NCBI RefSeq assembly: GCF_021284745.1
Contig: NZ_CP089925.1
Location: 3,187,133 to 3,251,132 of the forward strand
DNA length: 64,000 bases
Source of the DNA: Lysobacter sp. KIS68-7
Lineage (GTDB): Bacteria; Pseudomonadota; Gammaproteobacteria; Xanthomonadales; Xanthomonadaceae
Direction: 5' to 3'
The notes beneath the pieces were generated by a model. The model ran no database searches. It saw only the letters and a program-made list of their open reading frames with translations, and was not told the origin of the DNA. How positions within the stretch are numbered: the stretch's first letter is position 1; every line of letters begins with the position of its first letter. Positions 1-8,191 of this stretch are shown in pieces. The translations under genes and the position numbers were made by a program.

Positions 1-2
1 CG

Positions 3-650
3 GCGGCGCGCATGCACGGGTTCGAGGGCACGCTGACCTGGATCGGCAGTGCGATGACCTACGGCGTGGGTGGTGCGCCGCGACACACGCAGGCGCCGCT
101 GCGTCCGCAAACGTTCCGCGGTGCGGTGAAGGCGGCGGAGAGCCTGCTGGTCGCGCAACTCGCGTCGGAGGCCGGCATCGCCCTGCGCGAGGTCCGCGTG
201 TTCACGGGTTACGGTCCGTACGAACAACGCGACCGCTTCGTCGCCAGCCTGCTGCGCGCGGCGCTCACCGACGGCCGCGTGCGCCTCGCGCCGCAGCCTG
301 CACGACGCGATTGGATCCACTACGACGACATTGCGCGCGCGTGCCTCGCCACGGCCGCGTTGCCGCCGCACGGGCCGGCGCGCATCTTCAACGCGTGCTC
401 CGGCACGCTCGCCGATACACGGACGGTCGCGACGATGCTGGAAGACATCGTCGGTCGTTCGTTGATCGCCGACGCACCTTACGAGGTCGCGGACGCATAC
501 GGCGATGTCGAACCCGGCGTGCGCCCGGACCCGAGCGAAGGCCTGGACTGGTCGCCGCGGCACACGTTGGCCGAAGGCCTCGCGCATGCGTGGGAATGGG
601 CCACGACGCGCGAAGGCCGCGACTACCTGCTCTCGGATGCGACCGCATGA
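3..650 (+). CDS. NAD-dependent epimerase/dehydratase, 3' part
   Basis: The frame is open to the left edge, so the start and the N-terminal Rossmann glycine motif lie outside the window; 215 codons are visible. The family fold is suggested by 'SAMTYG', a run at about residues 38-50 shaped like the SDR active-site helix, 'VRVFTGYGPYEQRDRF' (the usual R-x-x-N-x-Y-G-P region) and 'DWIHYDDIARACLATA' (the 'D-x-x-x-V-D-D' region). Where extended SDRs carry Y-x-x-x-K this protein reads R-G-A-V-K, so the catalytic Tyr seems absent. It overlaps the next gene by four bases (ATGA), pointing to a nucleotide-sugar or glycan role together with the glycosyltransferase. The substrate cannot be told. Confidence 0.75.
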   Translation, partial: AARMHGFEGTLTWIGSAMTYGVGGAPRHTQAPLRPQTFRGAVKAAESLLVAQLASEAGIALREVRVFTGYGPYEQRDRFVASLLRAALTDGRVRLAPQPARRDWIHYDDIARACLATAALPPHGPARIFNACSGTLADTRTVATMLEDIVGRSLIADAPYEVADAYGDVEPGVRPDPSEGLDWSPRHTLAEGLAHAWEWATTREGRDYLLSDATA

Positions 651-1351
651 GCGCCGATGCAGCGATCCAGCTGAGCTGGGTCTTCCCGCTGTACCGGACC
701 GCGATGCAACTGGAAGAATTGGTCGCGCGCGCTTCGGCCGTCTCCGCGCGGCTGGGCATCGCGCACGAAATCCTCCTCGTCGACGATGCCTGCCCCGAAC
801 GCAGCGGCGAGATCGCCGAGCGCCTGGCCGCCTCCGACCACCGCCTGCGCGTGCTGCGCCTGCCCCGCAATCGCGGCCAGGATGCTGCGCTGCGCGCCGG
901 TCTCGCCTGCAGTCGTGGCGACTGGGTCGTGATCCTCGATGCCGACCTGCAGGACCCGCCGGAAGCCGTGGAAACATTGTGGCCGCGCCGCACACCCAGC
1001 CTGGGTGCGGTGTTCGCGCACCGCACCGGCGACTACAGCACGCCCGGGCGGAAGCGCACTTCGCGCCTGTATCGCGCCGCGATCGAACGCATCGGCGGCC
1101 TGCCGCGCGGCGCATGCCTGTACGTGCTGCTCTCGCGCGGACTGGTGGACCGCATCAACGCCGCGCGCGGATCGCGCACCACCTTGCTCGCCCTCATCGC
1201 CGCATCGCGCCTGCGCTGCACGAGCGTGGACATCGTCCGCTCGCCGCGGCTGGTCGGCGAATCCGCCTACAGCAGCTTCGCGCGCAGCGCCAAGGCCGCG
1301 CGCTCGCTGTGGGAAATGTTCGCCGCCCGCCGCCTCAACCTTCCGCTCTGA
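647..1351 (+). CDS. GT2-family glycosyltransferase
   Basis: A 234-residue GT-A glycosyltransferase. N-terminal 'VFPLYRT' and 'ILLVDDACPERSGE' form the nucleotide-binding core, and 'VVILDADLQDPPEA' supplies the DXD metal/sugar-nucleotide motif in the form typical of dolichyl-phosphate-mannose-synthase-like enzymes. There is no C-terminal membrane pair, so it is the short soluble form. The ATG overlaps the TGA of the epimerase, and the methyltransferase starts 13 bases downstream, so the three are probably one operon building or decorating a glycan or glycolipid. Donor and acceptor are unknown. Confidence 0.85.
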   Translation: MSADAAIQLSWVFPLYRTAMQLEELVARASAVSARLGIAHEILLVDDACPERSGEIAERLAASDHRLRVLRLPRNRGQDAALRAGLACSRGDWVVILDADLQDPPEAVETLWPRRTPSLGAVFAHRTGDYSTPGRKRTSRLYRAAIERIGGLPRGACLYVLLSRGLVDRINAARGSRTTLLALIAASRLRCTSVDIVRSPRLVGESAYSSFARSAKAARSLWEMFAARRLNLPL

Positions 1352-1364
1352 CACGACACCCACC

Positions 1365-2099
1365 ATGAACGACATCCTGGTCCCCGCCGACACGCACGCC
1401 GACGAACGCGATTTCCAGATCGCCTACTTCGCCACCCGCCGCCCCATCCGCATGCTCGCGATGGACACGCCCTACGTGCGGCGCCACCACGCGGAACTCA
1501 CGCGCGCGGCGGGGCTGGTCGCCGGCGAATCGATCTGCGAATGGGGATCGGGCCTCGGCCGGTTCTCGCGACTGCTGTTGGCCGATGGGCTGAAGGTGGA
1601 TGCGATCGAACTCTCGCCGCAGCAATCGGCGGAAGCGCGCGCAGCGCTCGCCGACGAGCGCGAGCTGACCGTGCACTGCGGCGACATCGCCGAGGTGCTC
1701 GATGCGGGCACGCACAGGTTCGATGCGATCGTCGGTTACTTCATGCTCCACCACCTGCCGGAACTGGAGCGCTACTTCCGCAGCGCATATGCCGCGTTGC
1801 GCCCGGGTGGCCGCATGGTGTTCGTCGAGCCCAACCCTTACCACGCGCTGTTCGCCGTGCAGATCGCGCTCACGCCGGGCATGAAGTGGAAGGCCGAACG
1901 CGGCATCTGGCGACTCACGCCGGGCGGGCTGCGCCGCGCCGCTGAGCAGGCCGGGTTCGAAAGCGTGGAGATCGGCCGATACGGCTCGCTGCCGCGCGCG
2001 CCCTACAACTGGCTGGCGCGCGGCGGGCGCGAACGCACGCTCGAACCGCTGGTGCCGAACGTGGTGAAGCCATTCCAGACGATCGTGGTGCGTCGCTGA
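1365..2099 (+). CDS. class I SAM-dependent methyltransferase
   Basis: A 244-residue protein with SAM-binding motif I 'CEWGSGLGRFSRLL' (about residues 58-71), an acidic post-I position in 'VDAIELSPQQ', and the late motif 'YFMLHHLPELERYF...LRPGG', typical of Methyltransf_11/25 enzymes acting on small molecules or lipids. The ATG follows the glycosyltransferase stop by 13 bases. The open frame continues far upstream, but that part overlaps the glycosyltransferase in another frame and is not coding. The substrate is probably the product of the neighbouring enzymes (inference). Confidence 0.85.
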   Translation: MNDILVPADTHADERDFQIAYFATRRPIRMLAMDTPYVRRHHAELTRAAGLVAGESICEWGSGLGRFSRLLLADGLKVDAIELSPQQSAEARAALADERELTVHCGDIAEVLDAGTHRFDAIVGYFMLHHLPELERYFRSAYAALRPGGRMVFVEPNPYHALFAVQIALTPGMKWKAERGIWRLTPGGLRRAAEQAGFESVEIGRYGSLPRAPYNWLARGGRERTLEPLVPNVVKPFQTIVVRR

Positions 2100-2103
2100 A
2101 AAT

Positions 2104-2865
2104 TCACCCCGGCCGGAAGTGGTGCAGGTATCGGCGGCTCACCGGCAGCACGTCGGTGCGCGAGCGCAGGTGTAGGCGCGCCGTTTCGTTCTCTCCCCGC
2201 ACCACGTGGCTCACCGCGCGCAGGTTCACCACCACCGCGCGATGGACCTGCACGAATTGTGTGGGATCCAGTTGTACGAGCAGATCCTTCAGGGGCGTGC
2301 GCACCAGCGCCTCGCCGCCACGGCCCCCTTCCCCGCGCCATGCCACGCGCGTGTACTTCTCGTCCGACCGCAGGTAGTCGATGTCTTCAACCGCGATCAG
2401 GCGCACATCGTTGCCCACCGACGCACGCAGCCAGCGCAGGTGCTGGCGCGCGAGGTGCTGCAGCAGCGGGGCGAGGTCCGCCATCGGCGTGTCCGCGCGC
2501 AATCGCGCTTGTACGCGCGCCACGGTGTCGGCCAGGCGCGCGGGCTCCACGGGTTTGACGAGGTAGTCGATCGCGCCCTGTTCGAAGGCCTGCACTGCAT
2601 AGCGGTCGTAGGCGGTGACGAAGACCACCTGCGCGCGACGACCGATCGCGCGCGCGGCGTCGATGCCGTCGAGGCCGGGCATGTGCACGTCGAGGAAGCA
2701 AACATCCGGTTGCAAGGCTTCGAATCGATCCACCGCTTCGCGACCGTTGCGGGCCTGCGCGACGATGTCGAGCTCGGGCCAGGCTTCGTTCAACTGCCGC
2801 GCGAGGGCGCGACGCAACAGCGGCTCGTCGTCCGCGATCAGCGCCGTCGGTGCATTCGCGCTCAT
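2104..2865 (-). CDS. LytTR-family response regulator
   Basis: 253 residues: an N-terminal receiver with acidic pair D12-D13, phospho-acceptor D59 in 'CFLDVHMPG' and the conserved Lys in 'DYLVKP', followed by a C-terminal LytTR DNA-binding domain from about residue 150 ('EDIDYLRSDEKYTRV', 'FVQVHRAVVVNLRAV'). Its ATG overlaps the TGA of the upstream histidine kinase (ATGA), so kinase and regulator are translationally coupled. LytTR regulators often control surface or membrane-stress genes; the targets here are unknown. Confidence 0.93.
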   Translation of the reverse strand: MSANAPTALIADDEPLLRRALARQLNEAWPELDIVAQARNGREAVDRFEALQPDVCFLDVHMPGLDGIDAARAIGRRAQVVFVTAYDRYAVQAFEQGAIDYLVKPVEPARLADTVARVQARLRADTPMADLAPLLQHLARQHLRWLRASVGNDVRLIAVEDIDYLRSDEKYTRVAWRGEGGRGGEALVRTPLKDLLVQLDPTQFVQVHRAVVVNLRAVSHVVRGENETARLHLRSRTDVLPVSRRYLHHFRPG

Positions 2866-3935
2866 GTCGCCGCCGTCTGCACGGGAAGCACCAGCTCGGC
2901 GCTCGTCCCATGCGGATGCACGGCCACCAGGGCCACGCGCGCCGCATCGCCGAATGCGAGTTGCAGGCGTTCTCGCAGGTTCGACAAGCCGGTGCCTTCG
3001 AGCGTGGAGCCCGACAAGCCCACGCCGGTGTCGACCACTGCGACGCGGCATTCGTTGCCGCGCAAGGTGGCGCGCACGTCAATGCGCCCGCCCTCCTCCG
3101 CAGGATCGATGCCGTGGCGCACAGCGTTCTCCACCAGCGTCAGCACGCTGGTCGGCGGGCAAGCCGCCTGCAGCGCACCGGGCTCGGCATCCACGGACCA
3201 CTCGAGGCGATCCGGCATGCGCATGTGCATGACATCGAGGTAGGCGCGCACCAGGTCCAGCTCCTGCGCCACGGTGCCGCCGGGTTCGTGCAGGCGTGGC
3301 ACGGCGGCGCGCAAGTACGCGATCAGGCTGCCGAGCACGCTGGAGGCCTGCGGCGATCCCGCATCGACCAGCTCGCGCACGTTCGCGAGCGTGTTGAACA
3401 GGAAATGCGGCTCCACCTGCGCCTGCAACAAACGCAGGCGCGCATCGAGTGCGTTGCGCTCGTACTGGCTGCGCTCCAGCTCGAAGGCCAGCGCCTGGCT
3501 GCGCGCCTGCCCGCTGATGTGACGATACAGCGCGGACATCGCGACCCAGGGCCCGACCAGCAATCCGACGAAGGCGATGAAGCTGAAGCCTTCCATGCGC
3601 GACTTGACCGACCACCAGTGCACGTCGTGCGGCGTGGTGAACGCATACGACAGGGCCGCGGCGATCGGCATCACCGCCGCGACACTGGCGACCTGCAAGG
3701 CCCAACGCGGAAACCAATCCGGCAGGCGGCGCGGCCAGCGTTCGAACAGTCCGAAGAAGAACAACGCGGCCAACCCCACCAACACCAGGCGCAACAGCAA
3801 CAACCAATACGACGCCGTCCAGTTCGCCGACATGGGCAGGCTGGCGACGAAGGCGGTGATGCCGACCACGCGCAGCCGACGCCAACCGAACCAGGGTCCG
3901 GGGACCGGTGCAGGCGAAGGGCGGCCGTCGACCAT
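2862..3935 (-). CDS. LytS/YehU-type sensor histidine kinase
   Basis: 357 residues from the chosen ATG (the open frame runs 17 codons further, with no better start). Four hydrophobic segments (about 22-34, 43-63, 78-98, 117-137) form the membrane sensor. A His_kinase (PF06580) domain follows with 'QAQVEPHFLFNTLANV', phospho-His about residue 177. The ATPase part carries the N-box 'LVENAVRHG' and the G-boxes 'VVDTGVGLSG' and 'GTGLSNLRERL'. All catalytic motifs are intact, unlike the kinase at 20.4 kb. It pairs with the overlapping LytTR regulator. Confidence 0.92.
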   Translation of the reverse strand: MVDGRPSPAPVPGPWFGWRRLRVVGITAFVASLPMSANWTASYWLLLLRLVLVGLAALFFFGLFERWPRRLPDWFPRWALQVASVAAVMPIAAALSYAFTTPHDVHWWSVKSRMEGFSFIAFVGLLVGPWVAMSALYRHISGQARSQALAFELERSQYERNALDARLRLLQAQVEPHFLFNTLANVRELVDAGSPQASSVLGSLIAYLRAAVPRLHEPGGTVAQELDLVRAYLDVMHMRMPDRLEWSVDAEPGALQAACPPTSVLTLVENAVRHGIDPAEEGGRIDVRATLRGNECRVAVVDTGVGLSGSTLEGTGLSNLRERLQLAFGDAARVALVAVHPHGTSAELVLPVQTAAT

Positions 3936-4082
3936 GGCGCGACGATAGCAGCCCGCCCGGCAAGCATCGTCGGCGCGGACCGTCACTCATGCCCGTCGGA
4001 CCGTCGTTCGTCGCAAACCGTCTGGACGCCCCATCCGCGCGCTTCCAGAGTCCCTCCGCATCGGACGGAACAGGAGCTCGAC

Positions 4083-4784
4083 ATGGTGCGCTGGGTGCAC
4101 ATCGCTGCCGGACTGGTCGCCATCGTGGCGGGCTTCACTGCGTTGTTCGCGAAGACGGGATCGCCACTGCACTTGCGTGCGGGCGATGTGTTCGTCTTCG
4201 CGATGGTCACGCTCACGGGCACCGCTTTGTACGCCGCTTCGTTCATCCATCCCAATCGCGGCAACGTGGTCGCGGCGCTGGTGACGCTCTACCTGGTGAC
4301 GAGCGGCTTCCTGACCGTGAAGCGCGATGTGGCCGCTGCGCGCGGTTGGTATGTCGCACTGATGATCCTGGGTGCGTTGGCCACGGCGCGTGCTGCGTGG
4401 CTCGGCATGGTCGCGGTCCGCGAAGGCGGCGTCGACCACTTCCCCGCGGGCGTGTTCTTCGCCTTCGGCTTCGTCAGCCTGTCGGGGACCTTGCTCGACT
4501 GGCGATTGCTGGTCGTGCGCCGCATCGAAGGTGCACAGCGTCTCGTGCGACATCTCTGGCGCATGTGCACGGGGATGTGGATCGCGACGGCGTCGCTGTT
4601 CCTCGGGCAGGCGAAGTTCTTTCCGGATGCGATGCGTGGTTCGGGCGTGCTGAACGTGCCTGTGCTCGTCGTTGCGGGCGTGGGCTTGTTCGAGTTGGTG
4701 CGCGTGCTGCGTCGCAAGCGGAAGGCGCGCTTGTCAGCGCACCAAGCCGAGTCCTCGAAGCTGGGACTCCAGTTGCGCGACTGA
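4083..4784 (+). CDS. DUF2306-like multi-pass membrane protein
   Basis: 233 residues with six or seven hydrophobic stretches, beginning 'MVRWVHIAAGLVAIVAGF' and including 'AGDVFVFAMVTLTGTALYA'. The start is supported by AGGAG eight bases upstream of ATG. The pattern of a His near the start and a His in the next helices resembles DUF2306-type predicted membrane proteins of unknown function. Its last 51 bases overlap the convergent LOG-like gene, so one of the two tails may be shorter in practice. Confidence 0.7.
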   Translation: MVRWVHIAAGLVAIVAGFTALFAKTGSPLHLRAGDVFVFAMVTLTGTALYAASFIHPNRGNVVAALVTLYLVTSGFLTVKRDVAAARGWYVALMILGALATARAAWLGMVAVREGGVDHFPAGVFFAFGFVSLSGTLLDWRLLVVRRIEGAQRLVRHLWRMCTGMWIATASLFLGQAKFFPDAMRGSGVLNVPVLVVAGVGLFELVRVLRRKRKARLSAHQAESSKLGLQLRD

Positions 4785-5249
4785 ATCCCACGGCAGGATC
4801 TCCGAGTTCTTCCGCTCGTCCGGCGGATTCGACGGCAATGCGTCGGACCAACCACCGCAACCCACGAGTGGCAACAGCGGACGCTTGTGCAACCACGCCA
4901 GGCACACTTCGGAGATCGTGCCCGCGCGCCCACCGATGACGATGCACGCATCGCCTGCAAGCGCCATCAGCAGGTTGCGCGCATCGCCCATGCCACAGGG
5001 AATCACGACGGTGGCGGGCCAATCCGCCGCCGGCATCGCGTCGGGCGGAATGATGCTGACCACCTCGCCGCCCGCCTGGAGGGCGCGCTCGGCCGCCACG
5101 CGCGTCGCGGGACTGCCGCAACCACTGACCACCGTGATCCGCAGTCGTGCCATCAATGCGCCCGCTTCGCCTGCAAGGGCATACGCGGGCGAGCCCGGTT
5201 CTGCACTGCCGAGGACACAGACCTGGGGGCGACGATGCGGTGCGGACAT
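4734..5249 (-). CDS. LOG-like / TIGR00725-type nucleotide-binding protein
   Basis: 171 residues with a Rossmann-like fold: 'QVCVLGSAEPGSPAY' at the N-terminus, 'VSGCGSPATRVAAERAL', and 'VIGGRAGTISEVCLAW', a variant of the GGxGTxxE signature of lysine-decarboxylase-like/LOG proteins. LOG enzymes are nucleoside 5'-monophosphate phosphoribohydrolases; the TIGR00725 branch is not characterised. The gene sits 35 bases after the GFA gene and is the last member of the minus-strand run. The gene ends inside the opposite-strand membrane protein. Confidence 0.75.
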   Translation of the reverse strand: MSAPHRRPQVCVLGSAEPGSPAYALAGEAGALMARLRITVVSGCGSPATRVAAERALQAGGEVVSIIPPDAMPAADWPATVVIPCGMGDARNLLMALAGDACIVIGGRAGTISEVCLAWLHKRPLLPLVGCGGWSDALPSNPPDERKNSEILPWDSVAQLESQLRGLGLVR

Positions 5250-5284
5250 GGCGCGATGTGTCCTTCGAGGGGGCCCTCAATGCA

Positions 5285-5701
5285 TCACATCGACGCCATC
5301 TTGTCGAACTTCGGCAAGGCGGGATCCAGGTGATCCCAGGCATGGCCGCGCACCGCGTACGTGACCATCTGCGGTGTGTAGCGGCCCGGATCGTCCAGGC
5401 TCGCGGCGTGCACCGTGAAGATGTCCGGCATCGCCGCGAAGGTCATGTACACCGGGGAGCCGCAAGCGGGACAGAAGGCGCGCGTCTTGGTGTTGCCGCT
5501 GTCGGCGACGATGTCCCAATGCGTCGCCTCGCCTTCCAGCGTCACGCCCGCTGCGCGCGAAAAGCTCAGGTAGGACCCGTGCCCGGTGCCGCTCTTGCGT
5601 TGGCAATCGCGGCACTGGCAATCGTTCATGAGCAGCGGTTCGCCGGCGATCGCATAGCGGATCGCACCGCAGGCGCATCCGCCGGTGTACGCCTCGCTCA
5701 T
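5285..5701 (-). CDS. GFA-family (CENP-V/glutathione-dependent formaldehyde-activating-like) protein
   Basis: 138 residues. Zinc-binding cysteines of the GFA fold are visible in order: 'GGCACGAIRY', 'NDCQCRDCQRKSG' and 'AFCPACGSPVY'. GFA-fold proteins bind Zn and include glutathione S-(hydroxymethyl) synthase-like enzymes, but most members have no proven reaction. The ATG overlaps the stop of the beta-propeller gene (ATGA), so the two are co-translated. Function beyond the family is not claimed. Confidence 0.88.
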   Translation of the reverse strand: MSEAYTGGCACGAIRYAIAGEPLLMNDCQCRDCQRKSGTGHGSYLSFSRAAGVTLEGEATHWDIVADSGNTKTRAFCPACGSPVYMTFAAMPDIFTVHAASLDDPGRYTPQMVTYAVRGHAWDHLDPALPKFDKMASM

Positions 5702-6384
5702 GCCTTCGCTCCCACGCGCGCGGGACGTCGCACGGCGCGCACCTTGCCCGTCTTCCCGCCACCGCAATAGAACAGATCGCCGCCATCGGATTCGAGCCCG
5801 CTGACGTTGATGCCCTGCGGCAGTTCGATGCGTTCGAGCACGCGGCCGTTGTCCGGATCGACGTGGCGCAACTCGCTGTCGTCGCCTTCCCAGGTGCCGT
5901 GCCACAACTCGCCGTCGACCCAGGTCACGCCGGTGACGAAGCGGTTGGACTCGATGGTGCGCAGGATGGCGCCCGTCGCCGGATCGATCTGATGGATCTT
6001 GCGATCGCGATAGGCGCCGACCCACAGGCTGCCCTCGGCCCAGGCCATGCCCGAATCGCCGCCTTGCGCCGGCGCGGGAATCGAAGCGAGGACGCGCCCG
6101 CTGACTGGATCGATCTTGTCGATGCGCGCTTCGGCGATCTGGTACAGGTGCTTGCCGTCGAAGGCCGTGCCGGCGTCCGCGGCATGCGCGAGCGTCTGCA
6201 CGACCTCGCCGCTGGTCGGATCGAACGCAATCACGTTCGCGCCCGTGGCCGCCCAGACGCGCGTGCCGTCGTAGGTGACGCCGGCGACGTTCGGCGTGTC
6301 GCCGAAGGGGCCGTACTCGCGGACGATCTCCGCGGCGCGCGCCGGGGCCTGCGGCGCTTCTTTCGTTTGGACCGAGTTGTTCAT
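5698..6384 (-). CDS. six-bladed beta-propeller-type protein
   Basis: 228 residues made of repeated units of about 40 residues that alternate 'T/S-G-x-V-L' turns with aromatic strands, for example 'IAFDPTSGEVVQTLAHA', 'IDKIDPVSGRVLASIPA' and 'IHQIDPATGAILRTIES'. This is the pattern of PQQ-like/glutamine-cyclotransferase/SMP-30-related propellers. No signal peptide or active-site set could be recognised. It overlaps the downstream GFA gene by four bases, so a joint task is likely but unknown. Confidence 0.7.
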   Translation of the reverse strand: MNNSVQTKEAPQAPARAAEIVREYGPFGDTPNVAGVTYDGTRVWAATGANVIAFDPTSGEVVQTLAHAADAGTAFDGKHLYQIAEARIDKIDPVSGRVLASIPAPAQGGDSGMAWAEGSLWVGAYRDRKIHQIDPATGAILRTIESNRFVTGVTWVDGELWHGTWEGDDSELRHVDPDNGRVLERIELPQGINVSGLESDGGDLFYCGGGKTGKVRAVRRPARVGAKA

Positions 6385-6429
6385 CGTGTGTCTCCATTGG
6401 GCGCGCGTGGCGGCGCCGTGGGAACGAAT

Positions 6430-7650
6430 CTACTCAGGTGGCAGCGCGGCAGGGAGTAACAAGATCGTCGTGAATCCCGCCAGCGACGGCGCCAGCCAGC
6501 GCTGTGCGCGGGCGCGTCCGATCGAACGCACCTGCCCGGCCGCTTCCAGGTCGACGAGTGCGCGCTGGACCGTGCGCTGGCTGTCGCCAAGCGCCAGCGC
6601 GAGCGCAGAGGTGGACCAGGGCGCGCCATCGCCCAGCAGCGCGAGCAACGACGCTTGTTCGCCATCGATGGGCGGCAGCAGCACCACGACCTTGCGCCCA
6701 TCGCGGGGGGCGAGCGCAAATCCCCGCGCGCTGGCCTCGATGTCCGCCAGCGGCGCGATCAGTGCGCGCAGGCGGCCGATCTCCACGCGCAGTCTTGCGC
6801 GATGCGTATCGTCCGGGCGGCGCGTGCGAAACACCTCGGCGATCAGTGCATTGCGCTCCACGTCGCCGGGCCATCCTTCCGCGAGCGTGCGCAGCAGTGC
6901 GAACAACACGGGCCGCCGCGCCAACGATTGCCAGCGGTCGCCGGCGCGCAATCCGCGGCGACAGGCGTCGACGACCAGCGCACCGGAACGCAACAGCGCT
7001 TCGACTTCGTCCAGGCGCAAGGACTGCGCATGGCCGGCGTCGAGGCTGCGCGCCGCGAAGCGATCCAAGGCGGCACGCGCTTCGGTCGTCTCGGCGAGCA
7101 GCGCAGGCACGCGGGCGCGTTGTGCGGCTTCGAACGCGCGATCGAGCGCGGCGCGTGCATCGGTCGTGCGCAGCGAGCGCATTTCAACTTCGGCCGCCGC
7201 CAACGCCGCAACGGTCGCCAGCGACGGCGGTGCACCGGCCTGCTCCAAGCTCGCCAACGAACTCGCAGCGTGATCCAGACGACCGAGCAGCAACCAGCGA
7301 CGCACCGCGATCAAGCGCGCGTGCAACGCATTCGCGCGATCGGCGCGCGCCTCCAGCGCATCCGCCGCGTCCATCAGCACGCGTGGCGAACCGCCGAAAT
7401 CGCGCATCGCCAACGCCACCTCCGCTTCCGCGACGATGCATCGGGCGCGCGCCAGTTCCTCGCGCGCACCGAACGCTCGGGCAGCGCGACGCAGCAGTTC
7501 ACGCGCGCGCGGATACTCGCCGAGTTGCGCCATCGCGATGCCGCGCAGTGCGAGCGACGGCGGATCCTCGCGCAGCGCGACGCGCTTGAGGGCACCGAGT
7601 GCGTCGCCGGCGGCCAGCGCGCGCCCGGCGGCGGCGATCAGGGAATCCAT
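6430..7650 (-). CDS. TPR-containing HTH transcriptional regulator
   Basis: 406 residues. The first two thirds are Ala-rich helical hairpins typical of TPR-like repeats (for example 'RGIAMAQLGEYPRARELLRRAARA'). The last 150 residues contain a winged-helix-like segment: 'VERNALIAEVFRTRRPDDTHRARLRVEIGRLR' and then 'LGDSQRTVQRALVDLEAAGQVRSIG', which reads like a MarR/ArsR recognition helix and wing. It lies nine bases downstream of the DHFR-like gene and is probably in the same transcript as the efflux genes, so it may control them (inference). Confidence 0.7.
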   Translation of the reverse strand: MDSLIAAAGRALAAGDALGALKRVALREDPPSLALRGIAMAQLGEYPRARELLRRAARAFGAREELARARCIVAEAEVALAMRDFGGSPRVLMDAADALEARADRANALHARLIAVRRWLLLGRLDHAASSLASLEQAGAPPSLATVAALAAAEVEMRSLRTTDARAALDRAFEAAQRARVPALLAETTEARAALDRFAARSLDAGHAQSLRLDEVEALLRSGALVVDACRRGLRAGDRWQSLARRPVLFALLRTLAEGWPGDVERNALIAEVFRTRRPDDTHRARLRVEIGRLRALIAPLADIEASARGFALAPRDGRKVVVLLPPIDGEQASLLALLGDGAPWSTSALALALGDSQRTVQRALVDLEAAGQVRSIGRARAQRWLAPSLAGFTTILLLPAALPPE

Positions 7651-7659
7651 CCCGACAGG

Positions 7660-8178
7660 CTACACGACCGTGTATTCGCTCTGGACCAGGCCGCTGCGAT
7701 AGGCCTGCGTTCGAACATGCACCAGGCGGATGTCCTTCTGCAGCGGGCCGAACAGCGGAATGCCCGCACCGATCAGCACCGGCACGCGCGTGACGACCAG
7801 GCGCTGGATCAGCCCGGCCTGCAGGAAGCGCTGGATGGTGATGCCCCCGTCCACGTAGATGTGCCGGATGCCGCGTGCGGCGAGCACCGACGCGATTTCC
7901 GCCGGCGCACCCGACATGTGCTCCACGACGGCCCCTGGCGGAACCGGCGGCAGCGTGCGCGTGCTGAGCACGAACACGGGCTTCTTTCCGTAAGGCCACA
8001 CATCGAAGGCGAGCACGGTCTCGAACGTGTTGCGCCCGATGACGAGCGCATCCACCGTCGCCATGAACTCATCGTAGCCATGGGGCTCGCCTCCTCCCGG
8101 CGGCAGGAAATCGAGCGCGCCGCCGGGGCGCGCGATGAAACCGTCGAGGCTGGTGCCGACGAAGACCGATGCTTTCAT
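7660..8178 (-). CDS. dihydrofolate-reductase-family protein (RibD C-terminal type)
   Basis: 172 residues with the RibD_C/DHFR-like fold: 'KASVFVGTSLDGFIARPGG' at the N-terminus, 'ALVIGRNTFETVLAFDVWPYG', and the NADPH-loop segment 'GIRHIYVDGGITIQRFLQAG'. A strong GGAGG lies seven bases before the ATG and fixes the start. It follows the DUF2955 gene by 13 bases. Members of this family reduce pteridine- or riboflavin-like substrates; many are uncharacterised. A folate role is not implied. Confidence 0.88.
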   Translation of the reverse strand: MKASVFVGTSLDGFIARPGGALDFLPPGGGEPHGYDEFMATVDALVIGRNTFETVLAFDVWPYGKKPVFVLSTRTLPPVPPGAVVEHMSGAPAEIASVLAARGIRHIYVDGGITIQRFLQAGLIQRLVVTRVPVLIGAGIPLFGPLQKDIRLVHVRTQAYRSGLVQSEYTVV

Positions 8179-8191
8179 GGCATGTCCTCCA

